Of a DNA stretch of 64,000 bases, positions 19,101 through 26,015 are shown one piece after another. Under the pieces are notes generated by a model. It had not been told where the DNA came from, ran no database searches, and worked only from the letters and a program-made list of their open reading frames with translations. How positions within the stretch are numbered: the stretch's first letter is position 1; every line of letters starts with the position of its first letter. Made by a program: the position numbers and the translations under genes. Source of the stretch: Anaerolineae bacterium (GTDB lineage: Bacteria; Chloroflexota; Anaerolineae; 4572-78; J111); assembly GCA_023151115.1 (NCBI GenBank), contig JAKLJP010000002.1:124001-188000 (forward strand), written 5' to 3'.

Positions 19101-19219
19101 ATAGTTGCAGCGGCGACGAGCGCATGCCCGCCATCTGCCGGGTGGAAGAAAGCCAGGAAAACAACAATCAGTCGGCCCCACTCTCGCTGACCTTGCCCCG
19201 CGCGCCGATCATCCAGTAA
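16166..19219 (+). CDS. membrane-anchored STAND ATPase with external ASH-type domains
   Basis: A 1017-residue signalling protein. The N-terminus has a short segment with NSGQIAIGKYVVQIGSI, then an NB-ARC/STAND-like NTPase: P-loop CGSPGLGKTSLL at about 92-103 and Walker B ALILLDDIG near 165. A winged-helix and helical region follows. One transmembrane helix lies near 518-538 (LFGLLGVSIILLLILIGWLG). A Thr/Pro/Ser-rich stalk of about 90 residues follows, then two ASH-like beta domains (DLNFGSVRVAETSRTATVSV and its copy DTVDFGEQPLNSTSEPRSV) and a CARDB-like domain (PDLVITALDS). The ATPase would be inside and the beta domains outside the cell. ATG 16166 follows GGGGGAGG. The next gene is 14 bp downstream. 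Confidence 0.8.
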   Translation: MASTELDLSTITAAVVQENSGQIAIGKYVVQIGSIHGGVVNVAMPEEQAHWQPRLTPVLLRPRRFTGLLDRQVETGAAMAAVQTTQPLALCGSPGLGKTSLLRHLAYHLPLTACADGVIFLSAQQHALADLLQFLFEAFHESNIPAKATEAQIRHGLQNKQALILLDDIGLERTEVEALLDAAPNCAFILTSPERCLWGEGRVLALHGLPRDDALTLIEREMARPLTPDELSAVLTLCDLLAGHPLRLIQVAALARDHGYSLTEITRQIQQAVPTESLNKQLLNQLSPPERRVLGTLALFGGAPLGHDHLAALTGLPDPTPVVEALIERKLVQAHSPRYSLTGDLAQRWPSAWDLTPLAERALTYFAGWAEQSQAAPDHLLEEMGAIRRLLAWGVEAKRWPETFRLARAIEGTLSLGGRWDAWAEVLQHGLQAATGLGDRAAKAWVWHQLGTRALCLDDHVTAQTALSRALRMRETLGDFAGAEITRHNLNLLIGPLPPPQSPSSPPPANGITGTPWTLFGLLGVSIILLLILIGWLGSAWLPPFNQPEVKLTGAATPTNLLQIVSLSTATFTPIPPVVTTPPAPLTLTPVPPTLTATPSPSPSPSLIATASSTPTSTATLTPTPTATFSPTSSPTLTLIPSPTPTPSPTATPRPVAFLTPQDLNFGSVRVAETSRTATVSVINTGGGLLTINNITLEGENPGDFLFDSGVCLSRSGFSANMSCTVSVRFRPTAARDRRARLTFFTNSLDSPHSIFLSGFGLGDPAVNLNPDTVDFGEQPLNSTSEPRSVTLTNVGQGDLRVSRVELGGANVDDFTFEEVCTDFLMLPGDACVITVRFTPRSTGLRTAELILTDNAPNSPQRLPLRGIGLVTLPDLVITALDSTGLPQINGQGQVEAPIRMVVRNQGNAEAGIFKVSTDYTDPTGGTFAVAFTVPGQNSLWYPFTAAPLPAGGEIALEGWVTFLPSLQGQIVSLTGLADSCSGDERMPAICRVEESQENNNQSAPLSLTLPRAPIIQ

Positions 19220-19233
19220 ACCGAGGGGGATTT

Positions 19234-21714
19234 ATGATAGAACTTCGCCAATCGCACGAGGAGATTTCGCTCAAACAGGAGCATCGCAACAGATCGTCAA
19301 ACCTCACCCCGCTGGCCCCGGCCTCTCTCAAAACGGCGGACAATCTGCACACCATTGCTCAGCGCTCGCAGTTGTCTCTGCCGGAGGTCGAGCGGCTGAC
19401 CTTGCCTGAATTGACGGCTGTAGTCGAGCAAGTGGCCCGCTTGACCCCGGCGGGCAATGTCCCCGGCATGATCCTGAGCGGCCTGGCTCGCCTGCCGGAG
19501 CGCCGCCCCCCGGCCAAAATAGTCCGGCGCGATCTGAACCTGCTGTTTAAGGGGGTCGAACAAACGCTAGATAAAGCCGTCTTTACCACTTTTTTTGCCG
19601 GACCGGCGGCGGTGATTGGGGCCTATCAACACCTGCTCAAACTGGCCGGCAAAGACCCGGCTGAGGCGTTCCCCGAAGGAACGTGGCAGTTTTACGTGGA
19701 ATATGCCGTACGCGAGGACACCGCCCGCCACGCCAACGAAACGCATGGGTTCGACACGTTTCTGCGCCGCCACAACTTTGACCTGAACCCGGTTGAGCGG
19801 GTCACCGCCTGGGTTATGGCCGCCATCTACTGCCTGCACCAGTACCATGATTTGCTGGCCAATGAGTGGCGTGAGCGGGTGGCGACCCATTTACTGGGGG
19901 AATTGACCCGTAACCGGCCCGACGCTGCCCGCTATGCTCACCTCTACCGGCGCTGGGAAAGGCTGCGGCCTTATGGGCGTAATCCCGCGGGTGAGTCGCG
20001 CCAGCCCTATTTTGCCTATCGCCGCGACTGCTTTGACCAATTTCTGGCCGAGGCGCTGGCCGATTTGGATACCGCCACACAAGGCGCGTGGCAGCAGGCC
20101 CTGCGCCGGGCTGAGGCTGAGGAGTTGCCCGCTTTTCAGCAGCAAATGTCTATCCTAGCTTATCTTGACCCCGGTCCTTACGGGGAAATCCGCACCCCCA
20201 TTCCACTAACCAAAGCGCATATCGGTTTGATTCACCGAGGCTGCTATTTTATGATTCCTGTCTGCGCCCCCGGCTCGGATGGTCCGGCCCAGGCGCAGAG
20301 AGTCCGGGCGATGGTGGCGGCAGCGCTCGACCAAACCGGCTCGGCCGGCCCAACGCTGCCGCTGGCCCAAATCAAGCGTTCCGCCTGGCCCGATCTGCGC
20401 CAGAAGTTGGACCGGGACTTCATCGCAGAACTGGACCGGCTGCGCTTTGCTCCCATTCTCATCAATTGCGACCAGCGGCCCCGCAACCTGCCCCTGGCCG
20501 AGATTCGCCAGGCCGAACACGGGCGGGGCGACCATGCCTTGACCCTGTTCGACACCGGCGAAACGATGGTCTTTGACCAGTCGCACATCTTTTTTGATGG
20601 GGCTTGGGGAGCAGCCCTGGCCGAAATAATGACCCAGGAAGCTATTTATTGGGCCAAACAGCTTGGCGAGTCAGCCCTGACGAGACAATGGCAGCCTCAG
20701 AAATTAGCCTTTCACCCTCAACCCGCCGATTTGACCCTGCTCCAGCAGGCCCCCACCGTAGCTGTTGAAGTCAGCGCCGAAACGACAGCGATTGACCTCA
20801 AGGCGCTGGTCAAATTACGCCGCCTTTTCAAGCAGCGCAACGATTTGATTCAAGTAACCATCAACGATCTACTGATTCTCTACCGGGCCATCCACGCCCT
20901 CACCTACCAACCCGACCCCCAGTTGATTGGGGCGTTGGAAGCGTTAGCTACCCAGCCCGAAGCCCGTCCGGCGGCGCTGGCGGCGTTAGGTGCCCTGCGC
21001 AATGTCGAGCCGGTGAATCCGACCATCCTCATCCCGGTGGATGCCAGCCAACGCGCCCCGCGAGACCGGCTCTATCCGGTTACATTTGAAGCGCCCTTAA
21101 CCCAGTTGGATTTTATCGGGCTGCACCGGCAGGTGATGGCCGCCTGGAAAAAGTACCAACAGGCAGCCGGGGATCGCAGCGCTGCTTACGCCGAGTTTGA
21201 CCGCTTGCAGCGCGAATATTTAGCCACTCTGGCCGGCTTTGGACAGATATTGGAGCAAGTTAAGGCGTCGGCGCGCGCGGGTGAGAGTTTGAGCCTGAGC
21301 GCTCTAAAGCTGCTGGCCCATTTCCCTGCGCCGCTGCAGCATTTGCTAGAAAAAGTTCCGGCGAGTTTTGATCTTCTGAATGACTTGCTCAAAGGCCGGG
21401 AAGTTTTCTCAAACGTCGGGGCGGTGGCAGCGGGCAGCACGCTGACCCGTTTTATCTCGGCCAAAGACGACAACGATAAAAAGACCCTGGTCTGGGGGGT
21501 GCTAACCGATGCCCAGGGTGTGATGCACCTCACTCTGCGCGATTTCCGGCCGCACGGGGCGCTTTTGCTGGCCTGCGGGCACAAAGCGTTAGCCCAGCGT
21601 TTAACCCAACACTACCTCGACGCTTACGCCGAGGGATTAAATAAATTTGCCCAGGAGCTACGCCAGATCACCCAATCCAGCCGGGAAACTCATTTAGGCA
21701 ATCCCAGAATTTAA
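19234..21714 (+). CDS. unrecognised 826-residue protein, faint CoA-acyltransferase resemblance
   Basis: No confident family. Residues 100-270 are helical with a histidine/acid-rich stretch (FYVEYAVREDTARHANETH). The centre contains DQSHIFFDGAWGAALAEI, which has the HxxxDG spacing of the catalytic motif in choline/carnitine acyltransferase and condensation-type enzymes. The surrounding pattern (FMIPVC, then KRSAWPDLRQKL, then LTLFDTGETMVFDQ) loosely follows that superfamily. An acyltransferase role is therefore possible but not shown. ATG 19234 lies 14 bp after the STAND gene and the kinase follows within 100 bp, so the three may form one operon. No signal peptide or membrane helix is obvious. 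Confidence 0.6.
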   Translation: MIELRQSHEEISLKQEHRNRSSNLTPLAPASLKTADNLHTIAQRSQLSLPEVERLTLPELTAVVEQVARLTPAGNVPGMILSGLARLPERRPPAKIVRRDLNLLFKGVEQTLDKAVFTTFFAGPAAVIGAYQHLLKLAGKDPAEAFPEGTWQFYVEYAVREDTARHANETHGFDTFLRRHNFDLNPVERVTAWVMAAIYCLHQYHDLLANEWRERVATHLLGELTRNRPDAARYAHLYRRWERLRPYGRNPAGESRQPYFAYRRDCFDQFLAEALADLDTATQGAWQQALRRAEAEELPAFQQQMSILAYLDPGPYGEIRTPIPLTKAHIGLIHRGCYFMIPVCAPGSDGPAQAQRVRAMVAAALDQTGSAGPTLPLAQIKRSAWPDLRQKLDRDFIAELDRLRFAPILINCDQRPRNLPLAEIRQAEHGRGDHALTLFDTGETMVFDQSHIFFDGAWGAALAEIMTQEAIYWAKQLGESALTRQWQPQKLAFHPQPADLTLLQQAPTVAVEVSAETTAIDLKALVKLRRLFKQRNDLIQVTINDLLILYRAIHALTYQPDPQLIGALEALATQPEARPAALAALGALRNVEPVNPTILIPVDASQRAPRDRLYPVTFEAPLTQLDFIGLHRQVMAAWKKYQQAAGDRSAAYAEFDRLQREYLATLAGFGQILEQVKASARAGESLSLSALKLLAHFPAPLQHLLEKVPASFDLLNDLLKGREVFSNVGAVAAGSTLTRFISAKDDNDKKTLVWGVLTDAQGVMHLTLRDFRPHGALLLACGHKALAQRLTQHYLDAYAEGLNKFAQELRQITQSSRETHLGNPRI

Positions 21715-21740
21715 ATTACCCAAGAAAATTTAGGGTAACT

Positions 21741-21794
21741 GATGCGTGATAATTCTGAGCAAAAACCTTTCACGTATCACGCATCACGTATCAT
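21741..21794. repeat. CACGTAT-heptamer hairpin
   Basis: GATGCGTGAT on the left pairs with CACGTAT, CACGCAT, CACGTAT on the right. It sits immediately before the ribosome-binding site of the kinase gene. A near-copy is at 58194-58252. Confidence 0.75.
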
Positions 21795-21807
21795 AAAAGA
21801 GAGTGTT

Positions 21808-24501
21808 ATGACTGAGCAAGCGTTAACCGATAATTTACTTTCTCAACAGTTGGACGAATATCGCCTGGAAGCGCTGCTGGGGCACGGGGGGATGGCAAGA
21901 GTGTATCGCGGCTTTGATACCCGCCTCAAACGCCGGGCAGCCATCAAGGTCATTGACACCCCCTTTCAGACCGACCCGGCTTATACGGCCCGCTTTGAGC
22001 GCGAAGCCCAGGCCATTGCCCAGTTGAAGCATCCTCACGTGGTTGGGGTGTACCGCTATGGCGAAGCCAATGGGTTGCTCTACATTGCCATGGAGTATAT
22101 CGAGGGCGATGATTTGGAGACCGTTTTGGCAAAGTATCACGACGACGAACAGTTCATGCCGCCGGCTGAGATGAGTCAGATCATCCGGCCCGTCTGCCTG
22201 GCCCTGGATTATGTTCACAGTCAGGGCGTCATCCACCGCGATATCAAGCCTTCCAATATTATGCTCAACTCGCAGGGCCAGCCCATCCTGACCGACTTTG
22301 GCCTGGTCCTGCTCGATTACCAGACACGCGGGGAAATTTTTGGCACGCCCCATTACATTGCGCCGGAGCAAGTGGTGTCATCGGCCGGGGCAGTGCCACA
22401 AAGCGACCTGTACAGTCTCGGCGTAATTTTGTATGAAATCTTCACCGGCAAGCTGCCCTTTGAAGCGGATCATCCTTATGATATTGCCATGCTTCATTTA
22501 ACCGAACCGCCGCCGCCGCCGCGCCAGCACCGGCCCGACCTCAGCCCGGAACTAGAAGCGGTCATTCTCAAAGCGTTAGCCAAAGAACCGGGTGATCGCT
22601 ACCCCAATGGTGCAGCCCTGGCCGATGCCCTGGAACAGGCTTTACAGGTCAAAGGTGTCAAAGTATCGGCCAAGGGGGTTTTGGCGCAGGCTGTGGCCAA
22701 GGTCGAACCCCGGCCTAAAGCTGCGCCGGATGTCCAACCAGGGCCAGGAAAACCGTCCCGGCCGGTCGCAGGAGCGGTTTCGATCCATGCGGCAAAAAAG
22801 GGGCAGGTTATTACCACCCGTTACATCCTCAAAAATATCCGCTCCCTGCTAACCGAATTAACCGTCGCCTTGACCGAGGAGGAGCTGCGCCGGCTTTACT
22901 TTGACCTGCCGGAATTTAAGCCGGTCCATCACCAACTGGCCCGCAGCAAAGGTAAGGCCGAAATCATTGACCGCCTGCTGGAGTACGCCGAGCAGACTCT
23001 CCAGCTTGACGATTTGCTGGCGTTGGCCCGCGAAAACAATCGCCGGGTGTATGAAAAACATCAACCCTACTACGAAATTGTCACGGCGGCCCGGCGCGAT
23101 TTGGTCGGTCGAGATTTGGGCCGCTACCACCTGGTCGAGCGGCTGGGCCAAGGCGGTATGGCCGATGTTTACAAAGCTTATCAAGCCGGGCTGGCCCGCT
23201 ACGTGGCCGTTAAAGTCATTCACAGCCACCTGGCCGAGGACGAAGAGTTTATTGAGCGGTTTGAAAGCGAGGCCATGGCCGTCGCCGGGCTGCACCATTC
23301 CAACATTGTCCAGGTTTTTGATTTTGCCCGTGAGGATGACCTGTATTACATGGTCATGGAGTTTGTAGAAGGCTCGACCCTGGAGGCCGAACTAAAGAAG
23401 CATAAAGAACGCCACGAATTGCTGCCGCTGGTCGAAACCGCCGCTATTTTTGAGGCTTTGGCCAGCGCCATAGATTATGCCCACGAGCGGGAGGTTATCC
23501 ACCGCGATTTGAAGCCGGCCAATATTATGTTTACCCCTCGCCGGCGGGTGGTGCTGACCGATTTTGGCATCGCCCGGATTATGAGCATGCCCAGCTACAC
23601 CAGCAAAAATGCGGTTATCGGCACCCCGGCCTACATGTCGCCGGAGCAGGCCCAGGGTGAAATGGTGGACAAGCGGAGCGATATTTACTCGCTGGGCGTC
23701 ATTTTGTATGAAATGGCCACCGGGCAGGTTCCTTTTGAGGGCGACCATCCGATTGCGATTGTGCTGAAACTGGTCAATGAGTCCTGGCCCCTGCCGACCA
23801 GCCTTAATCCCAACTTGCCTATAGCGGTGGAACAGGTCATTGTCAAGGCCATGAGCAAAAACCCGGATGACCGCTACCAAAGCGCCGGAGAGATAGCCCA
23901 GGCTCTACAGCAAGCTCTGGCTTTGCCTAACACGCCGTCTGAGAAGGCCGAACGTAAAACGTTCAACGTTCAACGTTCAACCCCTGAGATAGAGGTAAAA
24001 ATCCCGGCAGTGGATGGGGCGGAACCGGCCTGGTTGAATGACCTGGGGAAATTGGCGGCCAATCTTACCAATCTACCCAAATCCAACCAGGTTGCCACCG
24101 GGCAGAGTTTTGTCCAGGTTGGGACAATGACCAACTCCTATGTTTCGGCCAACTGGGGCAACTCCGCGCGGACGGTTGAACCCCTGGCTCCCAGAATCGA
24201 GAGCCATCTGGCGATAATCTATGAACAGCTCGATCATCTGAAGGCGGACGTGACTGCCGAAGCGCCCCCCGAAAAAAAAGCCGCCGCCCTGGAACGTCTC
24301 CATGAGCTGCGCGAAGCCTTCACCAGCGACCCACCTGATCTGGATACTGTCGCTTACGTCAAAAGTTGGTTTGGCAAAAATATCCCGGCCCTGGCTGAGG
24401 CGGTGACGGCGTTGATTGGGCATCCATCGGTCGGTCAATTGATGGTCGCCGCCGGGGAGACAGTGGCGGCTGAGTATCGGCGGCGGTTTGGAGAAAAATA
24501 G
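21808..24501 (+). CDS. Ser/Thr protein kinase with two tandem kinase domains
   Basis: An 897-residue protein with two complete Hanks-type kinase domains. Domain 1 (about 17-290) has the glycine loop LLGHGGMARVYRG, AAIKVID, VIHRDIKPSNIM and LTDFGL. Domain 2 (about 437-700) has RLGQGGMADVYKA, VAVKVIH, VIHRDLKPANIM and LTDFGIARI. Both keep the Lys, Asp and DFG residues, so both could be active. A 145-residue linker separates them. Near residue 718 a 7-mer repeat tract encodes NVQRST. The C-terminal 150 residues are helical and unassigned, with no transmembrane helix. ATG 21808 follows AGAGAG; an earlier in-frame ATG at 21742 would translate the spacer hairpin. Its substrates are probably the STAND and TPR neighbours, by inference only. 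Confidence 0.93.
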   Translation: MTEQALTDNLLSQQLDEYRLEALLGHGGMARVYRGFDTRLKRRAAIKVIDTPFQTDPAYTARFEREAQAIAQLKHPHVVGVYRYGEANGLLYIAMEYIEGDDLETVLAKYHDDEQFMPPAEMSQIIRPVCLALDYVHSQGVIHRDIKPSNIMLNSQGQPILTDFGLVLLDYQTRGEIFGTPHYIAPEQVVSSAGAVPQSDLYSLGVILYEIFTGKLPFEADHPYDIAMLHLTEPPPPPRQHRPDLSPELEAVILKALAKEPGDRYPNGAALADALEQALQVKGVKVSAKGVLAQAVAKVEPRPKAAPDVQPGPGKPSRPVAGAVSIHAAKKGQVITTRYILKNIRSLLTELTVALTEEELRRLYFDLPEFKPVHHQLARSKGKAEIIDRLLEYAEQTLQLDDLLALARENNRRVYEKHQPYYEIVTAARRDLVGRDLGRYHLVERLGQGGMADVYKAYQAGLARYVAVKVIHSHLAEDEEFIERFESEAMAVAGLHHSNIVQVFDFAREDDLYYMVMEFVEGSTLEAELKKHKERHELLPLVETAAIFEALASAIDYAHEREVIHRDLKPANIMFTPRRRVVLTDFGIARIMSMPSYTSKNAVIGTPAYMSPEQAQGEMVDKRSDIYSLGVILYEMATGQVPFEGDHPIAIVLKLVNESWPLPTSLNPNLPIAVEQVIVKAMSKNPDDRYQSAGEIAQALQQALALPNTPSEKAERKTFNVQRSTPEIEVKIPAVDGAEPAWLNDLGKLAANLTNLPKSNQVATGQSFVQVGTMTNSYVSANWGNSARTVEPLAPRIESHLAIIYEQLDHLKADVTAEAPPEKKAAALERLHELREAFTSDPPDLDTVAYVKSWFGKNIPALAEAVTALIGHPSVGQLMVAAGETVAAEYRRRFGEK
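23959..23982 (+). repeat. GTTCAAC x3 tandem inside the kinase gene
   Basis: Three tandem GTTCAAC heptamers read in frame as VQRSTFN-type codons between kinase domain 2 and the C-terminal region. The same word is found in the TPR gene at 29085 and 30088. Confidence 0.8.
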
Positions 24502-24515
24502 CATAAACTTGTCAG

Positions 24516-25343
24516 CTACCTGCCATACCGGGTCAGGAAAGCTTCCAGGCCGGCTTCATAGGCCGCCGCTTCCAACAAGACGCCCTCGTTGTGGCCGCCG
24601 CGCAGCTTCAAAAATTCCTTGGGTGTGTTGGCGACCTCGAATAGTTTTTGTCCGTGACTATAGGGTACTACATCGTCGTCGGGGCTGTGGATAATTAGCA
24701 CCGGACAGGTGATTTCCGGCAGGCGGGCCATGGTGTTGTAATGGACTCGCGCCAGCAGCCGGATGGGCAAAAAGGGATAGGTTTGTGCCCCCATGTCGGG
24801 GACGGAGGTAAAGGTGGAGAGCAAAATCAGGGCTTGTGGTGAATGGGTTTGGGCTAATCGAGCCGCCACCGCTCCGCCCAGCGACTCGCCAAAGATGATG
24901 ATTTGTTCGGGCGTAAACTGCTTCTCTTCAACCAGAAAACGCCATGCCGCCTCGGCGTCGAGATACGTGCCCTGCTCGCCGGGTTGGCCTTCACTCTGGC
25001 CGTAACCCCGATAATCAATGATAAAAGTGCTCCACCCCAGGCGATGAAACAATTCCAGCGATTCGAGCCGGTGCGAAATGTTGCCGCCGTTGCCATGAAA
25101 AAATAAAATCACCCCTCTCGCGGGTTGAGCCGGGACAAACCAGCCGGATAACTTTATCCCGTCCGCACTTTCAAGCCAAATCTCTTCATAAGGTAGACCG
25201 GCCTGGGCCGGCGTCGCCAGCCAGGTCCGGGTGGGAAAGTAAATCAGCCGCTCCTGCCCCAAAAAGAGCAGCGCAGCCACGGCCAGATAGCCAATAATGA
25301 ACAGGCCGACAATTGCCCAAGCCATACGCAAATATGAACCCAC
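24516..25343 (-). CDS. alpha/beta hydrolase with N-terminal membrane anchor
   Basis: A 275-residue serine hydrolase of the YfhR/ABHD-like group. Residues 7-31 are a hydrophobic anchor (AWAIVGLFIIGYLAVAALLF). The oxyanion strand is FFHGNGGNISHR, the nucleophile elbow is IFGESLGGAVAARL, the acid lies in HSPDDDVVPYSHG, and the histidine is in RGGHNEGVL. Relatives are esterases or lipases of unclear substrate. It is encoded convergently to the kinase gene with 14 bp between the stops. Confidence 0.88.
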   Translation of the reverse strand: MGSYLRMAWAIVGLFIIGYLAVAALLFLGQERLIYFPTRTWLATPAQAGLPYEEIWLESADGIKLSGWFVPAQPARGVILFFHGNGGNISHRLESLELFHRLGWSTFIIDYRGYGQSEGQPGEQGTYLDAEAAWRFLVEEKQFTPEQIIIFGESLGGAVAARLAQTHSPQALILLSTFTSVPDMGAQTYPFLPIRLLARVHYNTMARLPEITCPVLIIHSPDDDVVPYSHGQKLFEVANTPKEFLKLRGGHNEGVLLEAAAYEAGLEAFLTRYGR

Positions 25344-25383
25344 GACTCTAAGAAATGGCGCAAGGATGAACTTTGCAGCTATT

Positions 25384-25415
25384 CGCCTCCTCGCCTCCTC
25401 GTTCCCTCTACTCCC
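25384..25415. repeat. CGCCTCCT 8-bp tandem
   Basis: Four successive 8-bp units of the type CGCCTCCT lie in the gap between the hydrolase and YjbQ-like genes. The same word is used at 25912-25988. Confidence 0.65.
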
Positions 25416-25830
25416 CCTGAAGCGTCACCGTCACCATGCGGCTGCCGCCGTGATCGCGGTGTTCGCACAGGTAGACTCCCTGCCACGTCCCCAGGTTCAA
25501 ACGACCAGCGGTGATGGGAATGGTCAAAAAACTGCCCAGCAGCGAGGCTTTGAGGTGAGCCGGCATATCGTCCGACCCTTCATAATTGTGACGATAATAG
25601 GGGGCGTTTTCGGGGACCATCTGATTGAAGTGGCTCTCAAAATCAACCCGCACTGTCGGATCGGCGTTTTCGTTGAGGGTCAGGCTGGCCGAGGTGTGGT
25701 GCAGAAAAATGTGGGCCAGGCCAATTTTAATACGCTGAATATCCGGCGCATTGGCTTCGATCAAATGGGTAATCACATGAAACCCCCGCCGGAAAGGCGG
25801 CAGTCGAAACGTAGTTTGATACCAGGCCAT
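25408..25830 (-). CDS. YjbQ/UPF0047 family protein
   Basis: A 140-residue single-domain protein of the YjbQ (UPF0047) family. Diagnostic stretches are the central LAHIFLHHTSASLTLNENAD and the C-terminal GTWQGVYLCEHRDHGG. Members have been linked to a weak thiamine-phosphate-synthase activity, but the true role is unsettled. The ATG at 25830 is preceded by AGGAG; an upstream in-frame ATG at 25896 adds 22 residues unlike the family. Confidence 0.92.
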   Translation of the reverse strand: MAWYQTTFRLPPFRRGFHVITHLIEANAPDIQRIKIGLAHIFLHHTSASLTLNENADPTVRVDFESHFNQMVPENAPYYRHNYEGSDDMPAHLKASLLGSFLTIPITAGRLNLGTWQGVYLCEHRDHGGSRMVTVTLQGE

Positions 25831-25911
25831 AAAAACTCCTGTTAAAATTCTAGCACGCAATTCCCGCTCTAACAATTGTCCCCCGGCCTGTTTCATGTTA
25901 ATCTATTCGGT

Positions 25912-25988
25912 TGAGGCGAGGAAGCGTGAAGCGAGGAGGCGAGGGCAAAAATTTCCTCGCCTCCTCGCCTCACTTCTCATCGCCTCAC
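25912..25988. repeat. GGCGAGGA / TCCTCGCC inverted 7-8-mer arms
   Basis: The left arm repeats AGGCGAGG-type words and the right arm repeats CCTCGCCT. The two can pair over more than 20 bp. It ends just before the -10 box of the giant TPR gene. Confidence 0.7.
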
Positions 25989-25995
25989 AACTTTG

Positions 25996-26001
25996 TATAA
26001 T
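25996..26001 (+). promoter_or_regulatory. possible -10 box of the giant TPR gene
   Basis: A consensus TATAAT ends 14 bp before the ATG at 26016, which would give a very short leader. No good -35 box is present at 16-18 bp. Confidence 0.35.
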
Positions 26002-26015
26002 CTAGAGGTCAGACC

